Source of the DNA: Pseudomonas fluorescens
Lineage (GTDB): Bacteria > Pseudomonadota > Gammaproteobacteria > Pseudomonadales > Pseudomonadaceae
Direction: 5' to 3'
Length of the DNA stretch: 64,000 bases
Assembly (NCBI RefSeq): GCF_002837185.1
Contig: NZ_KZ477999.1
Coordinates: 1 to 64,000 of the forward strand
Shown here: piece after piece, positions 18,844-29,295 of the stretch
Numbering within the stretch: position 1 is the first letter of the stretch
Layout: each line of letters begins with the position of its first letter
The notes under the pieces: generated by a model
The model's input: only the letters and a program-made list of their open reading frames with translations
Database searches by the model: none
What the model was told of the DNA's origin: nothing
Position numbers and translations under genes: made by a program

Positions 18844-21675
18844 TTAAACAGTGAAAGCAGCTTGCAGCAGTTTTTCCTGCTGCTCGGCGTGCATCGACGC
18901 ATAACCACAGGCAGGTGCAGCAGACGCATCACGACCGGCATACTCCAGGCCCAGGGCCTTGTTGTGGTTGCCGATGCTGCGACGCAAGTGATGCTGGCTG
19001 CTGTACCACGCGCCCTGGTTCATCGGTTCTTCCTGACACCACACCACATTCGTGAGGTTGGTGTAAGGCGCGATGATCTCCATGAGGTCATCTTCCGGGA
19101 ACGGGTAAAGCTGCTCGATACGCACGATGGCGATGTCTTCGCGGCCTTCGGCACGGCGTTTTTCCAGCAGATCGTAATAGACCTTGCCGCTGCACAGGAT
19201 CAGGCGAGTGACCTTGGCGGCGTCCAGCGTATCGATTTCCGGAATAACGGTCTGGAACGAACCTTCGGCCAGATCTTCCAGGGTCGAAACGGCCAGTTTG
19301 TGACGCAACAGCGATTTCGGCGTCAGCACGACCAGTGGCTTGCGCAGTGGACGGATGACCTGGCGACGCAGCAAGTGGTAGATCTGCGCCGGGGTCGTCG
19401 GCACGCACACCTGGATGTTGTGCTCGGCGCACAGCTGCAGGTAACGCTCCAGACGGGCCGAGGAGTGCTCAGGACCCTGACCTTCATAACCGTGCGGCAG
19501 CAGCATGGTCAGACCGCACAGACGGCCCCACTTGTGCTCGCCGCTGGTGATGAACTGGTCGATAACCACCTGGGCACCGTTGGCGAAGTCGCCGAACTGG
19601 GCTTCCCAGATCACCAGCGCGTTAGGCGTAGTGGTGGAATAGCCGTATTCGAACGCCAGTACCGCTTCTTCGGACAGGAACGAATCGTACAGGTCGAAAC
19701 GTGGCTGGCCTTCGTACAGGTTCTGCAACGGGATGTAGGTGCCCGCGTCTTTCTGGTTGTGCAACACGGCATGACGGTGCGAGAACGTACCGCGGCCGAT
19801 GTCCTGGCCGGTCATGCGGATCGGGTGACCTTCGAACGCCAGGGTTGCGTACGCCATGGTTTCGGCGTAACCCCAGTTGATCGGCAGGCCGCCGGCTTGC
19901 ATCTTCTGACGGTCTTCGTAGATCTTGGCAACCTGGCGCTGAACCACAAACCCCTCAGGGATTTCCAGCAACTTGGCAGACAACTCCTGCAATGTTTTCA
20001 AGTCGAAGCTGGTGTCATGGCGCGCGGTCCAGGTGTGACCCAGGTACGGACGCCAGTCAACGAACAGCTCTTTGTTCGGCTCCTTGACCAGGCTTTTCAC
20101 CACATGCAGGCCGTTATCCAGCGCGTTGCGGTATTCGTCGATCTTCGCCTGGACACGTGCATCATCCAACACACCGGCCTTGGTCAGGCTTTCGGCGTAC
20201 AGCTCACGGGTGGTGCGCTGCTTGGTGATCTGCTGGTACATCAACGGCTGGGTGCCGCTTGGCTCGTCCGCTTCGTTGTGACCGCGACGGCGGTAGCACA
20301 CCAGGTCGATGACCACATCACGCTTGAATTGCATGCGGTAGTCGACCGCCAATTGGGTCACGAACAGTACAGCTTCCGGATCATCGCCATTCACATGCAG
20401 GATCGGCGCCTGGATCATCTTGGCAACGTCGGTGGCGTACTCGGTGGAGCGCGCATCCAGCGGGTTGCTGATGGTGAAGCCAACCTGGTTGTTGATGACG
20501 ATATGAACGGTACCGCCGGTCTTGAAGCCGCGAGTCTGCGACATCTGGAACGTTTCCAGGACCACGCCTTGGCCGGCGAATGCCGCGTCACCGTGGATGG
20601 AAATCGGCAGGACCTTCTCGCCAGTGGCGTCGTTACGACGATCCTGGCGCGCACGCACCGACCCCTCGACCACCGGCGAAACAATTTCCAGGTGGGATGG
20701 GTTGAACGCCATGGCCAGGTGAACTTCACCGCCGGTGGTCATTACGTTGGACGAGAAACCCTGGTGGTACTTGACGTCACCGGAACCCAGCTCGACCTTC
20801 TTCTTGCCCTCGAACTCGTCGAACAGCTCGCGCGGGTTCTTGCCGAAGGTGTTGACCAACACGTTCAGGCGACCACGGTGAGCCATGCCGATCACGACTT
20901 CCTTGGTGCCGTAGGAACCGGAACGCTGGATCAGTTCGTCGAGCATCGGAATCAGGCTTTCGCCGCCTTCCAGGCCGAAACGCTTGGTGCCCGGGTATTT
21001 GGTGCCCAGGTATTTTTCGAGACCTTCAGCGGCAGTCACACGCTCGAGCAGATGGCTGCGCACATCGGCGGACAATACCGGACGGCCACGCACGCCTTCC
21101 AGGCGATGCTGGAACCACTGGCGCTGCTCGGAATCGGTGATGTGCGTGAACTCAGCGCCGATGGTGCGGCAATATGTCTGCTGCAACGCTTCGTGAATTT
21201 CGCGTAGGCTCGCTTCCTCTTTGCCGATGAACAGGTCGCCGGCACGGAAGGTCGTATCAAGATCGGCATTGGTCAAGCCGTAATGATTGATCGACAGGTC
21301 AGCAGGTGCAGGACGCTGCCAGAGCCCCAGCGGGTCAAGCTGGGCCGCCTGGTGGCCGCGCATCCGGTAAGCCTGGATCAGTCGCAGTACTTCAACTTGC
21401 TTCTTCTCGTGCTCACTGCTCACGCTGCCGGCGGAAACCGGTTGGGCGCGGCGCTGGTTCTTTGCCAGCAGCACGAAATGATCGCGAATCGCAGCATGCG
21501 ATACATCGGTGGCAGCGTTGCCGTCTGAAGACAACGTCTGAAATTTGGTGCGCCATTCTTCTGGCACAGCGTTAGGGTCGTGCAGGTAGAGCTCATAAAG
21601 CTCTTCCACATAGGCAGCGTTACCACCTGAAAGATAGCCGCTGTTCCACATGCGCTGCATCACGCTTTCTTGCAT
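18844..21675 (-). CDS. sucA: 2-oxoglutarate dehydrogenase E1
   Basis: 943 residues, typical length. Thiamine-diphosphate enzyme that decarboxylates 2-oxoglutarate and succinylates the lipoyl arm of SucB. The N-terminal segment has SGGNAAYVEELYELYLHDP, which docks on E2. The catalytic core has EGGESLIP, GMAHRGRLNVL, HGDAAFAGQG and the ThDP Mg-binding segment. A 261-nt gap separates it from sdhB; a short hairpin lies at 21781-21798 there. First gene of sucAB-lpdG. Confidence 0.97.
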   Translation of the reverse strand: MQESVMQRMWNSGYLSGGNAAYVEELYELYLHDPNAVPEEWRTKFQTLSSDGNAATDVSHAAIRDHFVLLAKNQRRAQPVSAGSVSSEHEKKQVEVLRLIQAYRMRGHQAAQLDPLGLWQRPAPADLSINHYGLTNADLDTTFRAGDLFIGKEEASLREIHEALQQTYCRTIGAEFTHITDSEQRQWFQHRLEGVRGRPVLSADVRSHLLERVTAAEGLEKYLGTKYPGTKRFGLEGGESLIPMLDELIQRSGSYGTKEVVIGMAHRGRLNVLVNTFGKNPRELFDEFEGKKKVELGSGDVKYHQGFSSNVMTTGGEVHLAMAFNPSHLEIVSPVVEGSVRARQDRRNDATGEKVLPISIHGDAAFAGQGVVLETFQMSQTRGFKTGGTVHIVINNQVGFTISNPLDARSTEYATDVAKMIQAPILHVNGDDPEAVLFVTQLAVDYRMQFKRDVVIDLVCYRRRGHNEADEPSGTQPLMYQQITKQRTTRELYAESLTKAGVLDDARVQAKIDEYRNALDNGLHVVKSLVKEPNKELFVDWRPYLGHTWTARHDTSFDLKTLQELSAKLLEIPEGFVVQRQVAKIYEDRQKMQAGGLPINWGYAETMAYATLAFEGHPIRMTGQDIGRGTFSHRHAVLHNQKDAGTYIPLQNLYEGQPRFDLYDSFLSEEAVLAFEYGYSTTTPNALVIWEAQFGDFANGAQVVIDQFITSGEHKWGRLCGLTMLLPHGYEGQGPEHSSARLERYLQLCAEHNIQVCVPTTPAQIYHLLRRQVIRPLRKPLVVLTPKSLLRHKLAVSTLEDLAEGSFQTVIPEIDTLDAAKVTRLILCSGKVYYDLLEKRRAEGREDIAIVRIEQLYPFPEDDLMEIIAPYTNLTNVVWCQEEPMNQGAWYSSQHHLRRSIGNHNKALGLEYAGRDASAAPACGYASMHAEQQEKLLQAAFTV

Positions 21676-21780
21676 GCTTGGTCACCCTCGATTTGGGGAC
21701 ACCACCGGCGAAAACACCGAGTTTGCTTGCAAAAGGCCAAGTGCAGCGACCAGAACAAGCCACTAGGATCACGCTGATAG

Positions 21781-21798
21781 TTCGGGTACCAACCCGAA
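21781..21798. other. Short hairpin in the sdhB-sucA gap
   Basis: TTCGGGT / ACCCGAA with a 4-nt loop. There is no T-run on the minus strand. It lies about 105 nt upstream of the sucA start, where partial termination or mRNA processing between sdhCDAB and sucAB is plausible. Confidence 0.35.
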
Positions 21799-21936
21799 TG
21801 CCCCTGCTTGTCTCATTTCTTCAAAATAAGAGCCGCGGCTTTGTAAGTCGCTGCTCAAGTTAAAACTACGGCGCCGGTTGAAGCCTGCGCCGCAGCATTT
21901 ACGGGCACAACGGTCCTGCTTTTACTGCAACGTCAG

Positions 21937-22641
21937 TTACACGCCGCTCTGCAGCAGCATGTTACGGATGTGACCAATGGCCTTAGTCGGGTTCAGGCCT
22001 TTGGGACATACGTTGACGCAGTTCATGATCCCGCGGCAGCGGAATACGCTGAACGGGTCATCCAGTGAAGCCAGACGCTCGGACGTCTTGGTGTCACGGC
22101 TGTCTGCCAGGAAGCGGTAGGCTTGCAGCAGCGCAGCCGGGCCCAGGAACTTGTCCGGGTTCCACCAGAAGGACGGGCAGGACGTCGAGCAGCAAGCGCA
22201 CAGGATGCACTCGTACAGGCCGTCGAGTTTTTCGCGCTCTTCCGGGGACTGCAGACGCTCGATGGCCGGAGCCGGCGTGTCGTTCTGCAGGAACGGCTTA
22301 ACTTTCTCGTATTGCTTGTAGAAGATGCTCATATCGACGACCAGGTCACGGATAACCGGCAAACCTGGCAGTGGACGAACGATCAGCTTGTTGCCCTTGA
22401 CCACGGCCGACAGCGGCGTGATGCACGCCAGGCCGTTTTTGCCGTTGATGTTCATGCCGTCGGAACCGCACACACCTTCACGGCAAGAGCGACGATAGGA
22501 GAAACCTTCGTCCTGCTCTTTGATCAGTGCCAAGACATCCAGCACCATCAGGTCTTTACCGCCGGTATCGACCTGGAATTCCTGCATGAACGGCGCGGCG
22601 TCCTGATCAGGGTTGTAGCGATAAACACTGACTTTCAACAT
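21937..22641 (-). CDS. sdhB: Succinate dehydrogenase iron-sulfur subunit
   Basis: 234 residues from ATG 22641; a GTG three codons upstream is also in frame but AAGGG spaces better to the ATG. It passes electrons from SdhA to quinone through three Fe-S clusters. The 2Fe-2S ligands are in CREGVCGSDGMNINGK. The 4Fe-4S and 3Fe-4S ligands are in CILCACCSTSCPSFWWN and CRGIMNCVNVCPKGLNP. Membrane-attached on the cytosolic face. It starts 11 nt after sdhA. Confidence 0.97.
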   Translation of the reverse strand: MLKVSVYRYNPDQDAAPFMQEFQVDTGGKDLMVLDVLALIKEQDEGFSYRRSCREGVCGSDGMNINGKNGLACITPLSAVVKGNKLIVRPLPGLPVIRDLVVDMSIFYKQYEKVKPFLQNDTPAPAIERLQSPEEREKLDGLYECILCACCSTSCPSFWWNPDKFLGPAALLQAYRFLADSRDTKTSERLASLDDPFSVFRCRGIMNCVNVCPKGLNPTKAIGHIRNMLLQSGV

Positions 22642-22652
22642 GGCAGCCACCC

Positions 22653-24425
22653 TTAGTAAGTCCGAATCTTCGGTTCAAACGTCGGTACCGTCTTCGGCGA
22701 GAAGTTCACGGCACGCTTGGTCACGCGCTTGTCACCCGGGAAGTACAGGGTGTGGCACAACCAGTTCTCGTCGTCACGGTCTTCAAAGTCTTCACGGGCG
22801 TGTGCACCACGGGATTCCTTGCGAACCTCGGCGGCGATCGCCGTCGCTTCAGCCACTTCCAGCAGGTTCTGCAGCTCAAGGGCTTCGATACGAGCGGTGT
22901 TGAACGCCTGGCTCTTATCGTTGATCTTGACGTTGGCGATGCGCTTGCGCAGGTCGGCCAGTTGGGCGATACCCTTCTGCATGTATTCGCCGGTACGGAA
23001 TACACCGAAGTAGTTCTGCATGCAGCTTTGCAGCTCGCGACGCAGGGTTGCCACGTCTTCGCCGTCAGTGCGCTCGTTCAGAGCGTTCAGGCGCGCCAGG
23101 GCAGCTTCGATGTTGGCGTCGGTGGCATCATCGTATTCGATGCCGTCGGTCAGGGCTTTTTCCAGGTGCAGGCCGGCAGCGCGGCCGAATACCACCAGGT
23201 CGAGCAGCGAGTTGCCGCCCAGGCGGTTGGCACCGTGAACCGATACGCAAGCCACTTCGCCTACCGCGAACAGGCCGTGAATGATCTCGTCCACGCCGTC
23301 GGCATTCTGGGTGATCGCCTGGCCATGAATGTTGGTCGGCACGCCGCCCATCATATAGTGGCAAGTCGGGACCACCGGAACCGGAGCAACCACCGGATCG
23401 ACGTGAGCAAAGGTCTTGGACAGCTCGCAGATACCTGGCAGACGGCTGTGCAGCACTTCTTCGCCCAGGTGATCGAGCTTGAGCAGCACGTGGTCGCCGT
23501 TCGGGCCACAACCGTTGCCGGCGATGATCTCTTTAACCATCGAACGGGCCACAACGTCACGACCGGCGAGGTCTTTCGCGTTCGGAGCATAACGCTCCAT
23601 GAAACGCTCGCCGTGCTTGTTGATCAGGTAGCCACCTTCGCCACGGCAACCTTCGGTCACCAGTACACCGGCGCCGGCGATGCCGGTCGGGTGGAACTGC
23701 CACATTTCGATGTCCTGTACCGGCACGCCTGCACGCAGCGCCATGCCGACGCCGTCACCGGTGTTGATCAGGGCGTTGGTGGTGGAGGCATAGATACGGC
23801 CTGCACCGCCGGTCGCCAGGACCGTAGCCTTGGCGCGGATGTAGGTGGTTTCACCGGTTTCGATGCAGATGGCGATCACACCGACGAACTCGCCCTTGCC
23901 GTTCTTCACCAGATCGACAGCGTAGTACTCGTTCAGGAACGTGGTACCGGCTTTCAGGTTGCCCTGATAAAGGGTGTGCAGCAGCGCGTGACCGGTACGG
24001 TCGGACGCGGCGCAGGTACGGGCAGCCTGCCCGCCTTTACCGTAATCCTTCGACTGGCCGCCGAATGGACGCTGGTAGATACGGCCTTGCTCGGTACGCG
24101 AGAACGGCAGACCCATGTGGTCCAGCTCGAACACCGCGGCCGGGCCTTCCTGACACATGTACTCGATAGCGTCCTGGTCACCGATGTAGTCGGAACCCTT
24201 GACGGTATCGTACATGTGCCAGCGCCAGTCATCGTTCGGATCGGCGGAGGCGATGGCGCAGGTGATGCCACCCTGGGCCGATACGGTGTGCGAACGCGTC
24301 GGGAACACCTTGGTGATCACAGCGGTCTTGTGGCCACCCTGGGCCAGCTGCAGCGCAGCGCGCATGCCGGCACCGCCGCCACCAATAATGATGGCGTCGA
24401 ATGAAATAGTTGGAATGTTAGCCAT
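22653..24425 (-). CDS. sdhA: Succinate dehydrogenase flavoprotein subunit
   Basis: 590 residues. Oxidises succinate to fumarate with covalently bound FAD. The N-terminal dinucleotide fold has [15 protein letters not shown]. The flavinylated histidine is in [11 protein letters not shown] near residue 45. The substrate-site histidine and arginine regions (HPTG, GGEGG-like REGGYLIN and CHYMMGG) are present. Second last of the sdhCDAB unit, 3 nt after sdhD. Confidence 0.97.
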   Translation of the reverse strand: MANIPTISFDAIIIGGGGAGMRAALQLAQGGHKTAVITKVFPTRSHTVSAQGGITCAIASADPNDDWRWHMYDTVKGSDYIGDQDAIEYMCQEGPAAVFELDHMGLPFSRTEQGRIYQRPFGGQSKDYGKGGQAARTCAASDRTGHALLHTLYQGNLKAGTTFLNEYYAVDLVKNGKGEFVGVIAICIETGETTYIRAKATVLATGGAGRIYASTTNALINTGDGVGMALRAGVPVQDIEMWQFHPTGIAGAGVLVTEGCRGEGGYLINKHGERFMERYAPNAKDLAGRDVVARSMVKEIIAGNGCGPNGDHVLLKLDHLGEEVLHSRLPGICELSKTFAHVDPVVAPVPVVPTCHYMMGGVPTNIHGQAITQNADGVDEIIHGLFAVGEVACVSVHGANRLGGNSLLDLVVFGRAAGLHLEKALTDGIEYDDATDANIEAALARLNALNERTDGEDVATLRRELQSCMQNYFGVFRTGEYMQKGIAQLADLRKRIANVKINDKSQAFNTARIEALELQNLLEVAEATAIAAEVRKESRGAHAREDFEDRDDENWLCHTLYFPGDKRVTKRAVNFSPKTVPTFEPKIRTY

Positions 24426-24428
24426 GAA

Positions 24429-24797
24429 TCAGATACCCCAAAGAATCTGCACACCCCAGACGAAGTAAGCGAACATCGCAATGCCGCATACTGCCTGGAA
24501 GAGGAAACGGACTGCGGTCGCGGACTTGCCCAGCGCCATTGGCGTCAGGTAGTCGGTCGCGATGGTCCACATGCCGACCCAGGCGTGAGCGCCCAGGGCT
24601 ACAAGGGCCAGCAGGCTGAAGATTCGCATCGCATTGTGGGCGAACAGGCCGTGCCATTGCTCATAGCCGATGCCCGGGTTTGCGACGAGGTATCCGATCA
24701 GGAAAATGAAATAAGCCGCGAGAACGACCGCAGACACACGCTGTGCCATCCAGTCATAGAGGCCCGAACGCGACAGATTCGTTACGCTGGTTACCAT
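24429..24797 (-). CDS. sdhD: Succinate dehydrogenase membrane anchor subunit
   Basis: 122 residues from ATG 24797; an in-frame TTG two codons upstream is less likely. Three hydrophobic helices, at about residues 19-42, 54-76 and 90-112. The first-helix lead SGLYDWMAQRVSA is conserved in SdhD and provides quinone-site residues. With SdhC it holds heme b and the quinone site in the inner membrane. It overlaps the end of sdhC by 7 nt. Confidence 0.95.
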   Translation of the reverse strand: MVTSVTNLSRSGLYDWMAQRVSAVVLAAYFIFLIGYLVANPGIGYEQWHGLFAHNAMRIFSLLALVALGAHAWVGMWTIATDYLTPMALGKSATAVRFLFQAVCGIAMFAYFVWGVQILWGI

Positions 24798-25165
24798 ATC
24801 CAAACTCCTGCCAGAACGATCAGCACCACGGAAATGGCGATGATGATTTTCGAGCCCAGGCGGCCGCCTTCCAGCGTCTCACCGATGCCCATGTCCATGA
24901 TCAAGTGGCGCACACCGGCTACCAGGTGATACAGCAGAGCGGACAGGAGGCCCCACGCTACGAACTTGGCCAGTGGGCTGGTCAAGCATGCCTTCACCTC
25001 GGCGTAACCTTCCTCGGAACCCAGGGATTTGCTCAATGCGTAAAGCATGATGCCCAGGCCCAGGAACAGGATGATGCCGGAAACACGGTGCAGGAACGAC
25101 GTAACGCCGGTGATGGGGAGTTTGATGGTCCTTAGGTCTAGGTTTACAGGTCGTTGGCTATTCAC
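24791..25165 (-). CDS. sdhC: Succinate dehydrogenase cytochrome b556 subunit
   Basis: 124 residues from a GTG start. The conserved N-terminus (NSQRPVNLDL) leads to SFLHRVSGIILF, which holds the quinone-site serine and arginine. The heme ligand histidine is in HLVAGVRHLIMD near residue 86. Three membrane helices. An in-frame stop lies four codons upstream of the GTG, so a longer N-terminus like that I recall for P. aeruginosa SdhC is not possible here. First gene of the block, with about 130 nt of leader from the promoter at 25302-25330. Confidence 0.93.
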   Translation of the reverse strand: MNSQRPVNLDLRTIKLPITGVTSFLHRVSGIILFLGLGIMLYALSKSLGSEEGYAEVKACLTSPLAKFVAWGLLSALLYHLVAGVRHLIMDMGIGETLEGGRLGSKIIIAISVVLIVLAGVWIW

Positions 25166-25301
25166 GGCTTTTTTTCACACTGAAGAGCCCCTAACAATCA
25201 GGGCAAAGTTGTTGGGGAGTGCGACTGGTCAGGTAAGCACCACCCAGGGAGTGCGACCCCCAATGAAAGCAAGCCCAAAAGCCCTTGGCGGTCGGTGGCC
25301 G

Positions 25302-25330
25302 AGTATAGACAGTTAGGTTACTAATGACAA
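25302..25330 (-). promoter_or_regulatory. Candidate sdhC promoter
   Basis: On the minus strand: TTGTCA (25330-25325), a 17-nt spacer and TATACT (25307-25302). It matches 5 of 6 and 5 of 6 sigma70 consensus bases. The start site should be near 25295. Confidence 0.65.
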
Positions 25331-25444
25331 CGCGCACACCTCACCCTAATAGCTGATTGCGCTGGCGGGATAAAAGGCGTAAATGGCAGGCAATTTCGAC
25401 GAAAAAGTACGGTTAAAGCCTTCTGGAGCAAGACTTTAGGCAAA

Positions 25445-25472
25445 TTGACATCTGAATTTATCTCACTATAGT
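25445..25472 (+). promoter_or_regulatory. Candidate gltA promoter
   Basis: TTGACA (25445-25450), a 16-nt spacer and TATAGT (25467-25472). The -35 is perfect and the -10 matches at 5 of 6 positions. It gives a leader of about 50 nt before gltA. Confidence 0.72.
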
Positions 25473-25530
25473 GGTGCGGGCCCTGCGTGGGGGGTCTGTC
25501 TGATGATTTGAAGCATAAATAGGAGGCCAC

Positions 25531-26820
25531 ATGGCTGACAAAAAAGCGCAGTTGATCATCGAGGGCGCAGCCCCCGTCGAGCTGCCCATTTTAACCGGCA
25601 CCGTTGGTCCCGATGTTATCGACGTACGGGGCCTGACGGCCACGGGCCGTTTCACTTTCGACCCAGGCTTCATGTCGACCGCCTCTTGCGAGTCGAAGAT
25701 CACCTATATCGATGGCGACAATGGCATTCTGCTTCACCGCGGCTACCCGATCGAGCAACTCGCCGAACAGTCGGACTATCTGGAAACCTGCTACCTGCTG
25801 CTAAATGGCGAATTGCCAACAGCCGAGCAGAAAGCCCAGTTCGTCAGCACCGTGAAGAACCACACCATGGTTCACGAGCAGTTGAAGACCTTCTTCAACG
25901 GCTTCCGTCGCGACGCCCACCCGATGGCCGTCATGTGCGGTGTGGTCGGCGCCCTGTCGGCCTTCTATCACGACTCCCTGGACATCAATAACCCGCAGCA
26001 TCGCGAAATTTCCGCGATCCGCCTGGTTGCCAAGATGCCGACCCTGGCCGCAATGGTTTACAAGTACTCCATGGGCCAACCCATGATGTACCCGCGCAAC
26101 GACCTGACGTACGCGGAAAACTTCCTGCACATGATGTTCAACACGCCGTGCGAGATCAAACCGATCAGCCCGGTGCTGGCCAAGGCCATGGATCGGATCT
26201 TCATCCTACACGCCGACCACGAGCAGAACGCCTCCACCTCTACCGTACGCCTGGCCGGCTCTTCGGGTGCCAACCCGTTCGCCTGTATCGCCGCCGGCAT
26301 TGCCGCACTGTGGGGCCCTGCCCACGGCGGTGCGAACGAAGCCGTATTGACCATGCTCGATGAAATCGGCGATGTGTCCAACATCGACAAGTTCATCGCC
26401 AAGGCCAAGGACAAGAACGACCCGTTCAAGTTGATGGGCTTCGGTCACCGGGTCTACAAGAACCGCGACCCGCGCGCCACCGTCATGAAGCAGACCTGCG
26501 ACGAAGTGTTGAAGGAACTGGGCATCAAGAACGATCCGCAACTCGAACTGGCCATGCGCCTGGAAGAGATCGCCCTGACCGACCCTTACTTCATCGAACG
26601 CTCGCTGTACCCGAACGTCGACTTCTACTCGGGGATCATCCTCAAGGCGATCGGCATTCCAACCAGCATGTTCACCGTGATCTTCGCCCTGGCGCGGACC
26701 GTGGGCTGGATCTCCCACTGGAAGGAAATGCTCTCGAGCCCGTACAAGATTGGCCGTCCGCGCCAGTTGTACACCGGCTACGAGTCGCGTGATATCACCA
26801 AGCTGGAAGATCGCAAGTAA
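25531..26820 (+). CDS. gltA: Citrate synthase (type II)
   Basis: 429 residues, the hexameric NADH-sensitive type by length. Condenses acetyl-CoA and oxaloacetate in the cytosol. Active-site segments are [26 protein letters not shown] (histidine near residue 265) and [13 protein letters not shown] (histidine near 307), with the catalytic Asp in YPNVDFYSG near 363. A strong AGGAGG site precedes the ATG by 4 nt. A promoter and a terminator flank it, so it is monocistronic and divergent from sdhC. Confidence 0.98.
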   Translation: MADKKAQLIIEGAAPVELPILTGTVGPDVIDVRGLTATGRFTFDPGFMSTASCESKITYIDGDNGILLHRGYPIEQLAEQSDYLETCYLLLNGELPTAEQKAQFVSTVKNHTMVHEQLKTFFNGFRRDAHPMAVMCGVVGALSAFYHDSLDINNPQHREISAIRLVAKMPTLAAMVYKYSMGQPMMYPRNDLTYAENFLHMMFNTPCEIKPISPVLAKAMDRIFILHADHEQNASTSTVRLAGSSGANPFACIAAGIAALWGPAHGGANEAVLTMLDEIGDVSNIDKFIAKAKDKNDPFKLMGFGHRVYKNRDPRATVMKQTCDEVLKELGIKNDPQLELAMRLEEIALTDPYFIERSLYPNVDFYSGIILKAIGIPTSMFTVIFALARTVGWISHWKEMLSSPYKIGRPRQLYTGYESRDITKLEDRK

Positions 26821-26845
26821 GCATTTAGCTGCAAGCTGTGTTGAG

Positions 26846-26876
26846 AACGGCCTCCCTTAGTGGAGGCCGTTTTTAT
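26846..26876 (+). terminator. Terminator of gltA
   Basis: Stem AACGGCCTCC / GGAGGCCGTT followed by TTTATTT. Confidence 0.85.
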
Positions 26877-26898
26877 TTGTGTTGCCTGAGCTGGCCTA

Positions 26899-26988
26899 AT
26901 CGGGGGCAAGCCCCCTCCCACATTTGACTGTATTCACACGTTCAGATGTGTGAACCCAATCCAGTGTGGGAGGGGTCTTGCCCCCGAT
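26899..26988. repeat. REP inverted pair (family 1)
   Basis: Arms ATCGGGGGCAAGCCCCCTCC and GGGAGGGGTCTTGCCCCCGA (inverted). The spacer includes a small palindrome, TTCACACG...GTGTGAA. It lies between the gltA and actP terminators. Confidence 0.9.
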
Positions 26989-27021
26989 GGGGCCAGACCA
27001 GGCACCACAAACCTGCAGACA

Positions 27022-27052
27022 AAAAAATACCCCGGCCTTTCAACCGGGGCAT
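27022..27052 (-). terminator. Terminator of actP
   Basis: Stem TGCCCCGG / CCGGGGTA with an 8-nt loop, then a run of seven T on the minus strand. Confidence 0.85.
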
Positions 27053-27072
27053 TTCCTTATCCCTCTAAAAGC

Positions 27073-28731
27073 TTAGTGGTTAACCGCCCCACTCGCCCCC
27101 AGGCCCGTCTGCGAACGCACAAACTGCGGGAAGTACAGCGCACGCTCTTTCTCTGCCGCCGCCGACTTGTCGGTGATGGAGAAGAACCAGATGCCCACGA
27201 ACGCAATGATCATCGAAAACAGCGCCGGGTACTCGTACGGGAAGATGGCTTTTTCATGGTGCAGGATCGAGACCCAGATGGTCGGACCCAAAATCATCAG
27301 GCCCACGGCACTGATCAGGCCCAGCCAGCCGCCAATCATGGCGCCACGGGTGGTGAGGTTTTTCCAGTACATGGAAAGCAGCAGCACCGGGAAGTTACAG
27401 CTGGCGGCAATCGAGAACGCCAGGCCGACCATGAACGCAATGTTCTGGCTTTCGAACAGGATCCCCAGGCCGATAGCCAGCACCGCCAGGGCGATGGTGG
27501 TGATCTTCGACACGCGAATCTCGTCCTTCTCGTTGGCCTTGCCTTTCTTGATCACGCTGGCGTACAGGTCGTGGGACACCGCCGATGCACCCGCGAGCGT
27601 CAAGCCGGCAACCACCGCAAGGATGGTGGCGAAGGCCACGGCCGAGATGAAGCCCAGGAAGATACTGCCGCCCACCGCGTTGGCCAGGTGCACTGCCGCC
27701 ATGTTGTTGCCGCCGAGCAAGGCGCCGGCCGCGTCCTTGAACGCCGGGTTGGTGCTGACCAGCAGGATCGCACCGAAGCCGATAATGAAGGTCAGGATAT
27801 AGAAGTAGCCGATGAAGCCTGTGGCATACAACACGCTCTTACGCGCTTCCTTGGCATCGCTCACTGTGAAGAAGCGCATCAGAATGTGCGGCAGGCCAGC
27901 GGTACCGAACATCAGGGCCAGGCCCAGGGAGAACGCCGAGATCGGATCTTTCACCAGGCCGCCGGGGCTCATGATCGCTTCACCTTTGGGGTGAACCTTG
28001 ATCGCCTCGGAGAACAGCATGTTGAAGTCGAAGTTGACGTGCTTCATGACCATCAGCGCCATGAACGAGGCACCGGACAGCAGCAGCACCGCCTTGATGA
28101 TCTGCACCCAGGTGGTCGCCAGCATGCCGCCGAACAGCACGTACAGGCACATCAGGATACCCACCAGGATCACCGCCACATGGTAATCGAGGCCGAACAG
28201 CAGTTGGATCAACTTGCCCGCGCCGACCATCTGCGCGATCAGGTAGAACGCCACCACCACCAGCGAACCACAGGCCGACAGGCTGCGGATCTGGGTTTGC
28301 CCCAGGCGATAGGACGCCACGTCGGCAAAGGTGTACTTGCCCAGGTTGCGCAGGCGCTCGGCGATCAGGAACAGAATGATCGGCCAGCCCACCAGGAAGC
28401 CGATCGAGTAGATCAGGCCGTCATAACCGGAGGTGAACACCAGCGCGGAAATCCCCAGGAAGGACGCGGCCGACATATAGTCGCCGGCAATCGCCAGGCC
28501 GTTCTGGAAACCGGTGATCTTGCCGCCGGCCGCATAGTAGTCGGCCGCCGAATTGTTACGTTTGGAAGCCCAGTAGGTGATGCACAACGTCGCGCCGACA
28601 AAGGCCACGAACATCAGGATCGCTGCAATATTCAGCGGTTGCTTGTGCACTTCACCGGTCAATGCATCTGCCGCCCAAACGGCGGGCGCAAAGACTGAAG
28701 CGCCGAACACGGCCAATAGACGACGGATCAT
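27073..28731 (-). CDS. actP: Cation/acetate symporter ActP
   Basis: 552 residues, sodium-solute symporter family. A signal-like N-terminus (ending VWAADA) is followed by about thirteen membrane segments. The family motif GAVVAG-like stretch reads [16 protein letters not shown] near residue 75, where Na+ binding is expected. It imports acetate and other short monocarboxylates. The ATG overlaps the DUF485 gene stop by 4 nt, the conserved yjcH-actP arrangement. In Pseudomonas this operon answers to acetate through two-component and CrcZ-type control, which cannot be read from this DNA. Confidence 0.95.
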   Translation of the reverse strand: MIRRLLAVFGASVFAPAVWAADALTGEVHKQPLNIAAILMFVAFVGATLCITYWASKRNNSAADYYAAGGKITGFQNGLAIAGDYMSAASFLGISALVFTSGYDGLIYSIGFLVGWPIILFLIAERLRNLGKYTFADVASYRLGQTQIRSLSACGSLVVVAFYLIAQMVGAGKLIQLLFGLDYHVAVILVGILMCLYVLFGGMLATTWVQIIKAVLLLSGASFMALMVMKHVNFDFNMLFSEAIKVHPKGEAIMSPGGLVKDPISAFSLGLALMFGTAGLPHILMRFFTVSDAKEARKSVLYATGFIGYFYILTFIIGFGAILLVSTNPAFKDAAGALLGGNNMAAVHLANAVGGSIFLGFISAVAFATILAVVAGLTLAGASAVSHDLYASVIKKGKANEKDEIRVSKITTIALAVLAIGLGILFESQNIAFMVGLAFSIAASCNFPVLLLSMYWKNLTTRGAMIGGWLGLISAVGLMILGPTIWVSILHHEKAIFPYEYPALFSMIIAFVGIWFFSITDKSAAAEKERALYFPQFVRSQTGLGASGAVNH

Positions 28732-29039
28732 TGCGCAGCCTCCTTGAGAATCGCATTGTTCAGGTCGTCGAATTCGCCGTTGGCGCGTCGTACATAGATG
28801 CCGGTGAGGATGAAGGCCGAGACAATCAGCCCGACCCCGATAGGGATGCCCCAGGTGATGGATGAACCAGGGCTGAGCTTGGCCCCCAGCACTTGTGGCC
28901 CGTAGGCGATCAACAGGATGAATCCGGAGTAAAGCCCTAGCATGATCGCCGAGAGAATCCAGGCGAACCTTTCCCTTTTCCTGACCAGCTCCTTGAAACG
29001 CGGGCTGTTTTGAATCGAGAGGTAAATGCTGTCGTTCAT
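28728..29039 (-). CDS. yjcH: DUF485 membrane partner of ActP
   Basis: 103 residues. Two hydrophobic helices at about residues 27-49 and 60-82. The N-terminal [20 protein letters not shown] is characteristic of DUF485 proteins, which are almost always encoded just before acetate symporters. Role likely as a small accessory subunit, not established. GAGGAT lies 6-8 nt before the ATG. It overlaps actP by 4 nt. Confidence 0.92.
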   Translation of the reverse strand: MNDSIYLSIQNSPRFKELVRKRERFAWILSAIMLGLYSGFILLIAYGPQVLGAKLSPGSSITWGIPIGVGLIVSAFILTGIYVRRANGEFDDLNNAILKEAAQ

Positions 29040-29187
29040 TGTTTTTATCCTCGCAGCACAGCTTTTTTATTATTGGAACGTATCCACTGTATGCGGCTGT
29101 GGAAAGGGTTCCAGACGACCTTAGTAGTAGATCGAGTGTAGCGAGGGTTTGCTGGGACGCAGAAAAACTTGAGGCCGAATAAAAGCA

Positions 29188-29277
29188 ATGTGGGAGGGGG
29201 CTTGCCCCGATGGCGAGTGTTCAGTCAGAGCATCATTGACTGACACACCGCTATCGGGGGCAAGCCCCCCTCCCACA
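29188..29277. repeat. REP inverted pair (family 1)
   Basis: Arms AATGTGGGAGGGGGCTTGCC and ATCGGGGGCAAGCCCCCCTC (inverted), with a spacer holding TCAGTCA...TGACTGA. Confidence 0.9.
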
Positions 29278-29295
29278 GGGCTACAGCAGTGGCTT

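Larger units (their letters stand above)
25166..25530. other. Divergent sdhC-gltA control region
   Basis: 365 nt. It carries two divergent sigma70-type promoters and the gltA AGGAGG ribosome site at 25521-25526. No gene, REP pair or clear operator palindrome is visible. The two -35 elements are about 115 nt apart. Confidence 0.7.

Noticed and set aside
18862..21207. 781-codon plus-strand frame opposite sucA
   Set aside because: Shadow; translation has no recognisable domain.
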